NCBI RefSeq assembly: GCF_000280905.1
Contig: NZ_ALAP01000072.1
Coordinates: 1 to 55,027, forward strand
DNA: 55,027 bases
Origin: Streptomyces sp. AA1529
GTDB lineage: Bacteria > Actinomycetota > Actinomycetes > Streptomycetales > Streptomycetaceae
Direction of reading: 5' to 3'
Part shown: in pieces, positions 43,262 to 52,042 of the stretch
How the letters are laid out: each line of letters opens with the position of its first letter
Position numbering within the stretch: position 1 is the first letter of the stretch
Notes under the pieces: model-generated
What the model was told of the DNA's origin: nothing
Database searches by the model: none
The model's input: the letters and a program-made list of their open reading frames with translations, nothing else
Made by a program: the position numbers and the translations under genes

Positions 43262-44947
43262 ATGTATCGGCCCGATCTCTCCCCCGTGGCCGACAGCCTC
43301 GCGCTGTCCGCACTGGTGGGAGCACTGCCCCTGCTCATCCTGTTCGCCCTGCTGGGCGGCCTGCGGCTGAAGGCCCACTGGTCGGGGCCGGCCGCGCTGG
43401 GCGTGTCGCTGGTGGTGGCCGTGTGGGCCTACGGCATGCCGGTGCAGCTGGCGCTGCTCGCGGGCACCCAGGGTGCCGCCTTCGGGCTGTTCCCGATCAT
43501 GTGGATCGTGCTGGCCGCCCTGTGGGTGCACCAGCTCACCGTCACCAGCGGCCGGTTCGCGGATCTGCGCCGCGCCTTCAACCTGGTCAGTGACGATCCG
43601 CGGATCCAGGCGCTCATCATCGCGTTCTGCTTCGGCGCGCTGCTGGAGGCGCTGGCCGGGTTCGGCGCCCCGGTGGCGATCACCGGGGTGATGCTGATGG
43701 CGCTGGGCTTCTCGCCGGTGCGGGCCGCCGTCACGGTGCTGGTGGCCAACACCGCGCCGGTGGCGTTCGGCGCGATCGGGACGCCGATCATCACCGCGGG
43801 TTCCCTCACCGGCATCGACCCCGCCGAGATCGGGGCCTATGTGGGCCGCCAGACACCGCTGCTGGCGCTGTTCGTGCCGCTGCTGCTGGTGGCGCTGGTG
43901 GACGGGGTGCGGGGCGTGCGGCAGACCTGGCCCGCCGCCCTGGTGTGCGGAGGCGCGTTCGCCGTGGCGCAGTTCGTCAGCTCCAACTACCTCTCGGTGG
44001 AGCTGACGGACATCGTCGCCGCGCTGGTGGCGCTCGGGGCCGTGGTCGGCTTCCTCCGCTTCTGGCGTCCGGCCGAGGGCGCGCGGGTCCGGGAGGACCT
44101 GCGGTCGGCGGCCGCCCGCGAGCACCGCGAGGCGGGCGGCGAGCAGCCGCCGGGCACGGCGGAACGGCCCGGCACGGCGGAACGGCCCGACGGGGAGCTG
44201 TCCCGGGCCCGGATCGGGCTCGCCTTCCTGCCCTACCTCGTCGTCATCGCGGTCTTCTCCGTCGCCAAGCTGTGGGACCCCGCCGAGACGTTCCTCGCGG
44301 ACAGCGATGTGCGGGTGCCGTGGCCGGGGCTGGACGGGGAGGTGCTGACGGCCTCCGGGGAACAGTCCTCGGCCACCGTCTACGTCCTCCCCTGGCTCTC
44401 CTCGCCCGGCTCGCTGCTCGTGCTGTGCGGGGTGCTGGTGGCCGCCGTGCACCGGGTACCGGCCCGGGACGCGGTGCGCGAGTTCGTGCGGACGGTGGTG
44501 ACGCTGCGCTGGGCGCTGCTCACGGTGGGGTCGGTGCTGGCTCTGGCGTACGTGATGAACCTCTCCGGCCAGACGATCACCATCGGCACCTGGATCGCGG
44601 GGGCCGGCGCCGCCTTCGCGTTCCTCTCCCCGCTCCTGGGCTGGCTGGGCACGGCCGTCACGGGCTCGGACACCTCGGCCAACGCCCTGTTCGCCACGCT
44701 TCAGCAGACCGCGGCCGACCGCGCGGGCCTGGATCCGACGCTGCTGGTCGCCGCGAACACCTCCGGCGGTGTGGTCGGCAAGATGATCAGCCCGCAGAAC
44801 CTGACGATCGCGGCGACCGCCGTCGGGCTGTTCGGCAAGGAGGCCGTCCTCTTCCGCAAGGTCGTGGCCTGGAGCCTGCTGCTCCTGCTGGCGGTCTGCC
44901 TGCTGGTGCTGCTCCAGTCCGGCGTCGCCGCCTGGCTGCTGCCCTGA
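43262..44947 (+). CDS. lctP: L-lactate permease (LctP family)
   Basis: 561 aa, with roughly 13-14 membrane segments spread over the whole length. LctP features: GLFPIMWIVLAALWVHQLTV, FGALLEALAGFGAPVAITG, NTAPVAFGAIGTPI, and the C-terminal LGWLGTAVTGSDTSANALF and VGKMISPQNLTIA. It imports L-lactate or glycolate with protons. A charged cytosolic loop at 275-310 contains a short duplication (GTAERPGTAERPDG). AAGGTGA precedes the ATG by five bases. No lactate dehydrogenase or LldR gene lies adjacent in this window. Confidence 0.95.
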   Translation: MYRPDLSPVADSLALSALVGALPLLILFALLGGLRLKAHWSGPAALGVSLVVAVWAYGMPVQLALLAGTQGAAFGLFPIMWIVLAALWVHQLTVTSGRFADLRRAFNLVSDDPRIQALIIAFCFGALLEALAGFGAPVAITGVMLMALGFSPVRAAVTVLVANTAPVAFGAIGTPIITAGSLTGIDPAEIGAYVGRQTPLLALFVPLLLVALVDGVRGVRQTWPAALVCGGAFAVAQFVSSNYLSVELTDIVAALVALGAVVGFLRFWRPAEGARVREDLRSAAAREHREAGGEQPPGTAERPGTAERPDGELSRARIGLAFLPYLVVIAVFSVAKLWDPAETFLADSDVRVPWPGLDGEVLTASGEQSSATVYVLPWLSSPGSLLVLCGVLVAAVHRVPARDAVREFVRTVVTLRWALLTVGSVLALAYVMNLSGQTITIGTWIAGAGAAFAFLSPLLGWLGTAVTGSDTSANALFATLQQTAADRAGLDPTLLVAANTSGGVVGKMISPQNLTIAATAVGLFGKEAVLFRKVVAWSLLLLLAVCLLVLLQSGVAAWLLP

Positions 44948-45034
44948 CGCCGCGCGGACGGCGGCCGCGCGGGGTCCGGGTGTGTCCGCGCCGGTGCCGG
45001 GAGCACCGCGGACGCGCCCCGGGGCCGGAAGCGG

Positions 45035-45069
45035 CGCAGGGCCCGCACCTCGTCGGTGCGGGCCCTGCG
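45035..45069. terminator. Strong 15-bp hairpin between lctP and cold-shock gene
   Basis: CGCAGGGCCCGCACC (45035-45049), loop TCGTC, GGTGCGGGCCCTGCG (45055-45069), perfectly paired. It lies 20 bases beyond the cold-shock stop and serves both convergent genes. Confidence 0.75.
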
Positions 45070-45089
45070 AGCGTCCTGCGCGGCAGGTG

Positions 45090-45293
45090 TCAGGCGGGGG
45101 TGATGTTCTCCGCCTGGGGGCCCTTCTGGCCCTGGGTGACGTCGAAGTTCACCTTCTGGCCCTCCTGCAGCTCACGGAAGCCCTGGGCGTTGATGTTCGA
45201 GTAGTGCGCGAAGACGTCGGCGCCGCCGCCGTCCTGCTCGATGAACCCGAAGCCCTTTTCCGAGTTGAACCACTTCACGGTGCCGGATGCCAT
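45090..45293 (-). CDS. Cold-shock protein (CspA family)
   Basis: 67 aa single cold-shock domain. RNP1 is KGFGFIE and RNP2 is DVFAHYS; the start MASGTVKWFNSEKG and the end QAENITPA are typical of the abundant Streptomyces cold-shock proteins (scoF/SC 7.0 type). It binds single-stranded RNA and DNA as a chaperone. AAGGAG lies nine bases before the ATG. An unusually long untranslated leader with a stable hairpin lies upstream. Confidence 0.97.
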   Translation of the reverse strand: MASGTVKWFNSEKGFGFIEQDGGGADVFAHYSNINAQGFRELQEGQKVNFDVTQGQKGPQAENITPA

Positions 45294-45385
45294 TTTCTTC
45301 TCCTTCAGGGTGGCTGGGAACGCACACCTCGTGCGCTCCGCGTCGCCGCAATGACCCCCATCCAGAGAAGCTCCGGAAAACAGAA

Positions 45386-45413
45386 CGCGCCCGAGCCACA
45401 AAGCTCAGGCGCG
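45386..45413 (-). promoter_or_regulatory. Stem-loop in the cold-shock gene leader
   Basis: In the minus-strand RNA, CGCGCCTGAGC and GCTCGGGCGCG (11 pairs including one G-U) enclose the loop TTTGTG. The hairpin is about 95 bases upstream of the ATG. Cold-shock mRNAs often carry structured leaders that control translation or stability with temperature; that role here is inferred. The rest of 45294-45476 shows no gene. Confidence 0.5.
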
Positions 45414-45476
45414 CACACGTATGGGTACCAAAACTGCAACGTCTTTACGGTACCACGGCCGGGGTGGGCACCGCCG

Positions 45477-46469
45477 TCAGCCGTGGTCTTGGTGGCCGGG
45501 CACGGTGCCGTCGGGTTTGGCGACGAGCAGCAGTCCCGCCATCCCCATGTCGGAGTGGCTCTGGACGTGGCAGTGGTACATCCACGCGCCCGCTCCGGAC
45601 CCCTCCCCGGCCAGGATCTGGAAGCCGAAGGAGTCCCCGGGGCCGGTGATCTTGTTGTCGATGACCGGGCTGGTGTCGTCCGGGCCCGCCAGCATGCCGG
45701 TGCGGTTGTCGGCCCAGCGGTGGGCGTGCATGTGGAACGTGTGGTAGTACTCACCGTGCGTGATCATGATGATCTCGACGCGGTCGCCCACGGTGGCCTC
45801 GAAGTCGGGCCCCTTGTCGAGGTTGTTGATGGTCATGTCGTTGAAGACGATGGTGAACTGGCGGTCGGGGTCGGGCAGGATGTCGCCCTCCCGGCGCACG
45901 ACGACCGGGCCGTAGAGGCCGTTGCGGATCCCTCCGGTGCCGTGGTCGGTGCCGACGACGTGGTCGTGGTAGTGCCAGTATCCGGCGCTGCCGGGACGCC
46001 AGGTGCCGTCCTTGCGGCGGCCGGGCGCGTGGGTGCGCCAGGTGTAGGTGCGCTTGCCACCCGGCTCGACGTGGCTCTTGTTCATCCTGGTGCCGTCGCT
46101 GGCGATGTCGTAGTCCACGCCGTGCGGGTGGAGGCTGGCCGCGACGTCCATGGTGTTCTCGAACTCGACGTGCAGGGTGTCGCCCTCGACGAGTTCGATC
46201 AGCGGTCCGGGGACGGTGGCCTTCCCCTTCTCCAGGCCGTAGCCCATCCTGCCGTCGGGGAGCTTCTCCACGTACATCTTCATCCGCCGGGTCTCACCGC
46301 CCTTGCCCGCGCGGCGGATCGCCGCGGAGCGGGCCGGTGCCGCCTGCGCCGCGGGCGCGGCCGCCGTCAGTGCGCTTCCGCCGGCCGCGGCGACGGCGCC
46401 CGAGGCCAGCAGGCCTCTGCTGAAGGAGCGGCGGGTGTGGGTGCTGGGGTTTCGGGTCTCTCGGGTCAT
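45477..46469 (-). CDS. Two-domain small laccase (multicopper oxidase), Tat-exported
   Basis: 330 aa. Tat signal RRSFSRGLLASGAVAAAGG (13-31) ending near AQA. All copper ligands are present: H114/H116 (LHPHG), H166/H168 (WHYHDH), H243/H246/H248 (YHTFHMHAH), and H299-C300-H301, H305, M310 (YHCHVQSHSDMGM). Tyr120 in HPHGVDY corresponds to the redox-active tyrosine of S. coelicolor SLAC. Two-domain laccases trimerise and oxidise phenolics or metal ions with O2. The start complementing 46467-46469 has GGGAG ten bases upstream. It is divergent from the dehydrogenase operon. Confidence 0.95.
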   Translation of the reverse strand: MTRETRNPSTHTRRSFSRGLLASGAVAAAGGSALTAAAPAAQAAPARSAAIRRAGKGGETRRMKMYVEKLPDGRMGYGLEKGKATVPGPLIELVEGDTLHVEFENTMDVAASLHPHGVDYDIASDGTRMNKSHVEPGGKRTYTWRTHAPGRRKDGTWRPGSAGYWHYHDHVVGTDHGTGGIRNGLYGPVVVRREGDILPDPDRQFTIVFNDMTINNLDKGPDFEATVGDRVEIIMITHGEYYHTFHMHAHRWADNRTGMLAGPDDTSPVIDNKITGPGDSFGFQILAGEGSGAGAWMYHCHVQSHSDMGMAGLLLVAKPDGTVPGHQDHG

Positions 46470-46544
46470 CGTTCTCGATCTCCCCCGGGGGCGTGTGGCC
46501 AATGGAGTGCTGAACGGTGCGCCGCGCGATGCGAGTTGCAGGGG

Positions 46545-46573
46545 ACGGTAGCGCCGGAGGCAGCGTTTATCCA
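46545..46573 (-). promoter_or_regulatory. Putative laccase promoter
   Basis: On the minus strand: TGGATA (46573-46568), 17 bases, TACCGT (46550-46545). The leader would be about 70 bases. Confidence 0.45.
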
Positions 46574-46611
46574 CACCCAGGACAAAGTTCGTCGGATTAC
46601 GGTCATAGCTC

Positions 46612-46640
46612 TTGGCGAACCGCCGAAAGAGGTCTAGCTT
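46612..46640 (+). promoter_or_regulatory. Putative promoter of the ThuA-dehydrogenase operon
   Basis: TTGGCG (46612-46617), 17 bases, TAGCTT (46635-46640), followed about 31 bases later by GAGGGGTGG and the ATG at 46679. It is back to back with the laccase promoter, with 38 bases between the -35 boxes, so joint control is possible. Confidence 0.5.
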
Positions 46641-46678
46641 CTGCCACGTTTCGGTGACAGAAGAGGGGTGGATCACGC

Positions 46679-49168
46679 ATGCGGCTCCAACCGCACCCAA
46701 AACGGGCGAGACCCCGACGCAGGAGGATCGCCGCGCTGCTGGCCGGCGCGCTCGCCGCCGGGCTGCTCAGCGCACCCGCGCTGGCGGCACCACCGCCGGG
46801 AGCACCCGCGCCCAAGCTGGCGCTGCCGAGTCCGCCGGGCGGTGAGGACGTCCGGGTCCTGGTCTTCCACGGCGCGACGGGCGAGGAGTCCCCCACCGTC
46901 GATGCCGCGATCGAGGCCATCGAGAAGATCGGACAGCAGGGCCCGGCCCAGGAGCACTTCACCATCCGCGCGACCGACGATCCGGCGATCTTCACCAAGC
47001 CGCGGCTCGGCCGCTTCAACGCCGTGGTCTTCCTGACCGGCGACGGCGACGTGCTCGACCCGGCGCAGGAGGCCGGTCTGGAGAGCTTCATGGAGGCGGG
47101 CGGCGGCTTCCTCGGCGTCCACGACGCCGCCCGCGCCGAGCCGTACTCGGAGTGGTTCACGGGGCTCATCGGTGCCCGCCCGGCCGAGCACAGCCCCTCG
47201 AAGGTGCAGCGGGCCACCGTCGAGGTCGGCGACCGGCAGCATCCGGCGACCAAGGATCTGCCCGTCGAGTGGAAGCGTCCCGACAGGTGGCTCAACTGGC
47301 GGGAGAACCCCTCCGGGAAGGTGCACACCGTCGCACGGCTGCGCACCACCACCTACGACGGCGGCGCGGACGCCGGCGGCTGGGACCACCCGGTCTCCTG
47401 GTGCCGCGACTACGACGGCGGACGCTCGTTCTACACGTCCATGGGCGGGACCGCGGCCAGCTTCGCGGAGACGGACTTCCGCACCCATCTGCGGGGTGCC
47501 CTGATGTGGACGACGCGGCTGGCGCGCGCCGACTGCCAGGCGGCCATCTCCGCCAACTACGAGGCGAAGCGGCTCACCGAGCCCAACCAGCCCGGGCAGT
47601 CCGACCAGATCGGCGAGCCGCACGGCGTGGTCACGGCCGAGGACGGCCGGGTCTTCTACATCGGGCGCGGCGGCGGCGACGCCTCCCAGCCGGTGGTCAC
47701 CGACTGGGACGACCCCGACATCGGCAAGGGCAAGGGCCAGGTGCACATCTGGGACCCGGAGACGGAGCAGGTCACCCTCGCGGGCGAACTGACGGTCTTC
47801 GGCAACAAGGGCGGCGGCGGCGAGCTGGTCAAGAACGAGGAGGGGCTGCTCGGCATCGAGCTGGACCCGGACTTCGCCCGCAACGGCTGGGTCTACCTGC
47901 ACTACACGCCGCACAGCGAGATCGACCGCGACACACACATGGCGAAGCGGCGTGTCTCCCGGTTCACGCTGGACCAGCAGACCGACAAGCTGGACCTGGA
48001 CTCGGAGAAGGTGCTGCTCGAGTGGCCGGTGCAGATCCACAGCTGCTGCCACGCGGGCGGCGGCATGGCCTGGGACTCCGAGGACAACCTCTACATCGCC
48101 ACGGGTGACAACAACTCCTCGCAGTACAGCGACGGCTACTCGGGGAACAATCCGGAGCCGAACTTCAAGGGTGTCTCGTTCGCCGACGCGCGCCGTACCG
48201 CGGGCAACACCAACAACCTCAACGGCAAGATCCTGCGCATCCACCCCGAGGACGACGGCACCTACACCCTCCCCGAGGACAACCTGTTCACCGGCGAGGA
48301 GACCGACGAGGGCGGCGGCAAGACCCGGGGTGAGATCTATGTGATGGGAGTCCGCAACCCGGCGCGGATCGCCGTCGACAAGGAGACCGACACGCTCTAC
48401 GCGGGCTGGGTCGGCCCGGACGCGCAGTCCCCGAGCCCGACCTGGGGCCCGGCCAAGTACGACACCTTCGCCAGGATCACCAGCGCGGGCAACCAGGGCT
48501 GGCCGTACTGCATGGGCAACAAGCAGCCCTACCGGGACCGCAACCTGCCCGACCCGAGCAAACCGCTGGGCTGGTACGACTGCGATCATCTGAAGAACGA
48601 GTCGCCCAACAACGACGGTCTGGTCAACATCCCGCCGGCCCGCGGGAACAACATCTGGTACTCGCCGCAGGGCGGCGGACCGGACTTCCCCCGGGACGAG
48701 AACGGCATCCCCAGCTACCAGGAGGACGAGCAGCAGCTCACCCTTCCCTGGCTGAAGGGCGGCGGCCAGGCGGCGATGAACGGACCGCTCTACCGGTTCG
48801 ACGCGGACAACCCGGCGAAGGGCAAGTGGCCCTCGTACTGGGACGGCAAGTGGTTCGTGGGTGACTTCTACGACGGCGACCAGCCGCGGCACGCGCTGGT
48901 GATGCCGAAGGGCGACACCGTGGGCGCGCAGCCCGACCACGCCGAGAGTCTGGACGGGATCGTGCCCGTCGGCGAGGGCGGCATCCGCAACCTCATGGAC
49001 TGGAAGTTCGGACCCGACGGCGCGCTGTACGTCCTGGACTACGGGCGCGGGTTCTTCACCTCCGACGACAAGTCCGCGCTGTGGCGGGTGACGTACAAGG
49101 GCGGCGAGCCGACACCGAGCCCGGAGGACATGGCCGAACCGGCACTGCGGAAGGAGACGGTCCGATGA
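46679..49168 (+). CDS. Secreted ThuA-domain / glucose-sorbosone dehydrogenase (PQQ-type propeller) fusion
   Basis: 829 aa with a signal peptide (KRARPRRRR, hydrophobic core, ending ALAAPP near 36). A ThuA glutamine-amidotransferase-like domain follows (about 57-285: VRVLVFHGAT, FLGVHDAA, SFYTSMGGTAASF). Then a six-bladed GSDH propeller (about 300-820): GEPHGVVTAEDG, EEGLLGIELDPDFARNGWVYL, CHAGGGMAWDSEDNLYIATG, NNLNGKILRIHPEDDG, GVRNPARIAVD, GPDGALYVLDYG. GSDH proteins oxidise sugars with PQQ and Ca; ThuA proteins are tied to trehalose and 3-keto-sugar use. The stop overlaps the next start as ATGA. Confidence 0.93.
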   Translation: MRLQPHPKRARPRRRRIAALLAGALAAGLLSAPALAAPPPGAPAPKLALPSPPGGEDVRVLVFHGATGEESPTVDAAIEAIEKIGQQGPAQEHFTIRATDDPAIFTKPRLGRFNAVVFLTGDGDVLDPAQEAGLESFMEAGGGFLGVHDAARAEPYSEWFTGLIGARPAEHSPSKVQRATVEVGDRQHPATKDLPVEWKRPDRWLNWRENPSGKVHTVARLRTTTYDGGADAGGWDHPVSWCRDYDGGRSFYTSMGGTAASFAETDFRTHLRGALMWTTRLARADCQAAISANYEAKRLTEPNQPGQSDQIGEPHGVVTAEDGRVFYIGRGGGDASQPVVTDWDDPDIGKGKGQVHIWDPETEQVTLAGELTVFGNKGGGGELVKNEEGLLGIELDPDFARNGWVYLHYTPHSEIDRDTHMAKRRVSRFTLDQQTDKLDLDSEKVLLEWPVQIHSCCHAGGGMAWDSEDNLYIATGDNNSSQYSDGYSGNNPEPNFKGVSFADARRTAGNTNNLNGKILRIHPEDDGTYTLPEDNLFTGEETDEGGGKTRGEIYVMGVRNPARIAVDKETDTLYAGWVGPDAQSPSPTWGPAKYDTFARITSAGNQGWPYCMGNKQPYRDRNLPDPSKPLGWYDCDHLKNESPNNDGLVNIPPARGNNIWYSPQGGGPDFPRDENGIPSYQEDEQQLTLPWLKGGGQAAMNGPLYRFDADNPAKGKWPSYWDGKWFVGDFYDGDQPRHALVMPKGDTVGAQPDHAESLDGIVPVGEGGIRNLMDWKFGPDGALYVLDYGRGFFTSDDKSALWRVTYKGGEPTPSPEDMAEPALRKETVR

Positions 49169-51141
49169 GGGCGAGCGTACGAGCGGGGCGCCGCGGGAGA
49201 CGCGAGCGGCACCGGCTGGTGACGGCCCTGCTGGGGGCCCTGGTGATGGTGCTGGGCCTGACCTCCGGTACGGCGTGGGGGCAGGGCACGACCCTGTCCG
49301 GCGCCCGGAGCACGGGGCAGAGCGGCCCGGCCGCCGACGCGCAGGTGCTGACCTGGACGGCGAACGACGACATGACGAAGTACGCCTCGGCGCCCTCGAC
49401 CGCGGTGGCGGGCAAGGCGACGATCGTCTTCGAGAACAGCGAGGCGACCGGCAACACCACCGGGATGTCGCACACCCTCACCTTCGTCACCTCCGACCCG
49501 GACTACAACCAGGACGTGGACCTCAACATCCTGGCCTCGCCCAACGACTCCGAGGGCGGGAAGCACACGGTGGAGGTCACCCTGACGCCGGGGACCTACA
49601 AGTACCACTGCACCATCCCCGGTCATCAGCAGATGACCGGAACCCTGGTGGTGACCGGGGACGATCCGGGTGAGGACGGCACACCGCCCGAGACCTCCGC
49701 CGCGGTCGACGGCGACCAGGACGAGGACGGCAACTATCTGGGCAGCGCGACGGTCACGGTCACGGCCTCGGACGCGGACTCGGGCGTCGAAAGCATCGAG
49801 TACGCCCTCGACGGCGGCGACTTCCAGCCCTACACGGCGCCGGTGACGGTGGCCGATGCGGGCGAGCACACCGTCCGCTACCGGGCCGCGGACAAGGCCG
49901 GGAACGCGGCGGAGGAGAAGTCGGTCGACTTCACCGTCGTCGAACCGCCGGACGAGGACACCACGCCGCCGACCACCCAGGGCAGCGCCGAGGGCAGCAA
50001 GAACTCGGACGGCCACTTCATCGGCCGGGCGACGGTCACCGTGACGGCCGCGGACGACAAGTCCGGGGTCGAGAGGATCGAGTACTCGCTGGACGGCGCC
50101 CCGTACGTCGACTACGCGGAGCCGCTGGTCGTCGACCGGGCCGGTTACCACGCGGTCACCTACCGCGCGACCGACCAGGCGGGCAACGTCTCGGAGCCGC
50201 AGCGGCTGTCGTTCCGGATCGTGGCGGGCGGCGGAGTCCCGGCGCCGGCCTGCCCGGAGTACGACGAGCGGGAGACGGTGATCGTCGGCACCGTGGACAC
50301 CGGGGTGCCCAACCGCATGACGAAGCGGCGCTGCACCGTCAACGAGCTGATCGAGGACGAGAAGGAGTGGACGTCCCAGGCGCTGTTCCTCAAGCACGTG
50401 CGCGGGGTCACCGAGGGGCTGGTCAAGGAGGGTGTGCTCGTACCCCGCGAGCAGAAGCTGATCAACCGCGCCGCCAAGCGGTCCGGGATCGGGACACCGG
50501 GTCAGGAGACCGGCTACCGCGACCTGTTCGACGGCAGCGAGGAGTCCTTCGCCGACTGGGAGCAGGTCGGCGGCGGGAAGTTCGGGCTCAACGACGACGG
50601 CAGCATGACCAGCGACAGCTCGGTCGAGGGCATGGGAATGCTGTGGTACCCCCAGCGCAAGTACGGGGACTTCTCGTTGAAGCTCCAGTTCCGTGACGAC
50701 GCGCCGGGGGACGGCCGGGCCAACGCCGGGGTCTTCGCCCGCTTCCCCGACGTGCACGACCACCCGGAGGAGTCGCGGCCGGAGTGGGTGGCCATCAAGT
50801 ACGGCCATGAACTGCAGATCCTGGACCGCCCCGACGGGGACATGTACAAGACCGGTTCCGTCTACGGGTTCGACCGCGTCGGTCTGGCGGGCGCGGGCGT
50901 CACCCCGAAGGGCACCTGGAACGACTACGAGATCCGGGTGGTGGGCCAGCACTACGAGATCTACCGCAACGGCACACTGATCAACGAGTTCGACAACAAC
51001 CGCGGACAGGTCTTCGAACCGCCGCGCTCCGACGACCCGGGCACCGACGGGCGCCGCTACGCCTCGGGCTATGTGGGCCTCCAGGTCCACAGCACGACGG
51101 ACGTGGTCTCCTACCGGAACGTACGGATCAAGGAGCTGTAG
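49165..51141 (+). CDS. Secreted cupredoxin / Ig-like / DUF1080 (3-keto-disaccharide hydrolase) fusion
   Basis: 658 aa with a signal peptide (basic 1-18, core to about 40). Cupredoxin domain 58-163 with a type-1 copper set: H103 (MSHTL), C149 (KYHCT), H154 (IPGH), M157. Two OmpL47-like Ig repeats follow (about 175-260 and 270-353), each with GVExIEYxLDG and an AGxHxVxYRAxDxAGN signature. Then an unnamed module (363-442, CPEYDERETVIVG to AAKRSGIG) and a DUF1080 lectin-like domain (451-658, YRDLFDGSEESFADW ... NRGQVFEPP). DUF1080 enzymes act on 3-keto-glycosides. It is coupled to the dehydrogenase gene by ATGA, so the two products probably work together outside the cell. Confidence 0.92.
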   Translation: MRASVRAGRRGRRERHRLVTALLGALVMVLGLTSGTAWGQGTTLSGARSTGQSGPAADAQVLTWTANDDMTKYASAPSTAVAGKATIVFENSEATGNTTGMSHTLTFVTSDPDYNQDVDLNILASPNDSEGGKHTVEVTLTPGTYKYHCTIPGHQQMTGTLVVTGDDPGEDGTPPETSAAVDGDQDEDGNYLGSATVTVTASDADSGVESIEYALDGGDFQPYTAPVTVADAGEHTVRYRAADKAGNAAEEKSVDFTVVEPPDEDTTPPTTQGSAEGSKNSDGHFIGRATVTVTAADDKSGVERIEYSLDGAPYVDYAEPLVVDRAGYHAVTYRATDQAGNVSEPQRLSFRIVAGGGVPAPACPEYDERETVIVGTVDTGVPNRMTKRRCTVNELIEDEKEWTSQALFLKHVRGVTEGLVKEGVLVPREQKLINRAAKRSGIGTPGQETGYRDLFDGSEESFADWEQVGGGKFGLNDDGSMTSDSSVEGMGMLWYPQRKYGDFSLKLQFRDDAPGDGRANAGVFARFPDVHDHPEESRPEWVAIKYGHELQILDRPDGDMYKTGSVYGFDRVGLAGAGVTPKGTWNDYEIRVVGQHYEIYRNGTLINEFDNNRGQVFEPPRSDDPGTDGRRYASGYVGLQVHSTTDVVSYRNVRIKEL

Positions 51142-51177
51142 CAGCAGCGCGCCGGCCGGAGCAGGAGCGGCCGGGCG

Positions 51178-51212
51178 GGCGGGCGGTGCCGCAACCCACG
51201 GCGCCGCCCGCC
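51178..51212. terminator. 14-bp hairpin between cupredoxin and TerD genes
   Basis: GGCGGGCGGTGCCG (51178-51191) pairs with CGGCGCCGCCCGCC (51199-51212), one G-U pair, loop of seven. It lies between convergent stops. Confidence 0.65.
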
Positions 51213-51219
51213 TTCGCTG

Positions 51220-51759
51220 TCAGGAACCGCGCTGCTCCGGGATGCCCATCCGGGAGGCGAACTCCTCGGGGGCGCCCTGGTAGCCGCGCAGCACCGGTGT
51301 GTGGTGCCATTCGCCCGTCCCGCCCCGGGCGAACTCGGCGACGGTGGCCGCGGTCGCGTCCGGGACGCCGGAGAAGTCGTCCTGGGACAGCTCCTCGTAG
51401 CCCTCCTTGACCTGCACGGCCGTGTTCGGGACCTGCGCGAACGTCTTGTGCCCCTCGCCCTGCTGGATGGCGACACCCACCACGACCCGCACGTACTCCT
51501 CGGAGAGCCGGTCCAGTTCGAGGGTGAGCACCTCGTCGGAGCCGAAGCCCTGGCCGGTCTTGCTGTCCCGGTTCAGGATGATGGTGCCGTCCGGGGCGCG
51601 GCTGTCGAAGTGCACCAGGTAGGCGGGCTCACCGTAGGGGGCGTCGGCGGTGTAGGTGGCGGCCACTATGTCGAGGTCGTGCTCGGGCTCGCCCAGCGGG
51701 CTCGGGTCCCACTTGAGGGTGACCTCCACCTTGTCGAGTCCTTTGTTGAGACTGCTCAT
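51220..51759 (-). CDS. TerD family protein
   Basis: 179 aa TerD domain. Seen: LNKGLDKVEVTLKWDPSPLG, the calcium-site HDLDIVAATY, VHFDSRAPDG, LNRDSKTGQGFGSDEVLTLEL and VRVVVGVAIQQG. TerD proteins bind Ca2+ and belong to the tellurite-resistance / envelope-stress group; in Streptomyces several copies affect development, though this gene's role is unknown. GGAGGGGGCAGG precedes the ATG. No other ter genes adjoin it. The 283-bp gap up to the next gene (51760-52042) holds only promoter-like boxes. Confidence 0.95.
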   Translation of the reverse strand: MSSLNKGLDKVEVTLKWDPSPLGEPEHDLDIVAATYTADAPYGEPAYLVHFDSRAPDGTIILNRDSKTGQGFGSDEVLTLELDRLSEEYVRVVVGVAIQQGEGHKTFAQVPNTAVQVKEGYEELSQDDFSGVPDATAATVAEFARGGTGEWHHTPVLRGYQGAPEEFASRMGIPEQRGS

Positions 51760-52042
51760 CCTGCCCCCTCCTCGTGTGCGGCGCGCACGCCGCAACCGAC
51801 CGAAACTGCACGGCAGTTCCATCCTGCCACGGCGGACGGTGGACGCTCAGGAGCGCATCCGGGTGAGACGGGAGCGCTCCAGGGCGGTCCACACGGCGTC
51901 CACGGCCGCCGCCGCGCGTGCACGCGGACGACCGGTTCCTCCCCGCGGGCCCGGCCGGTCCCACGCGAGCGGTAGCGTGACCGTTCGATCACGACCAGCG
52001 GTCCCGGCGCGTCGACCGGCGGGCCGGGAACGGGGCACGACG

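Noticed and set aside
44149..44190. Short internal duplication in lctP (GTAERPGTAERPDG)
   Set aside because: In-frame repeat within a variable cytosolic loop; no sign of a mobile element.
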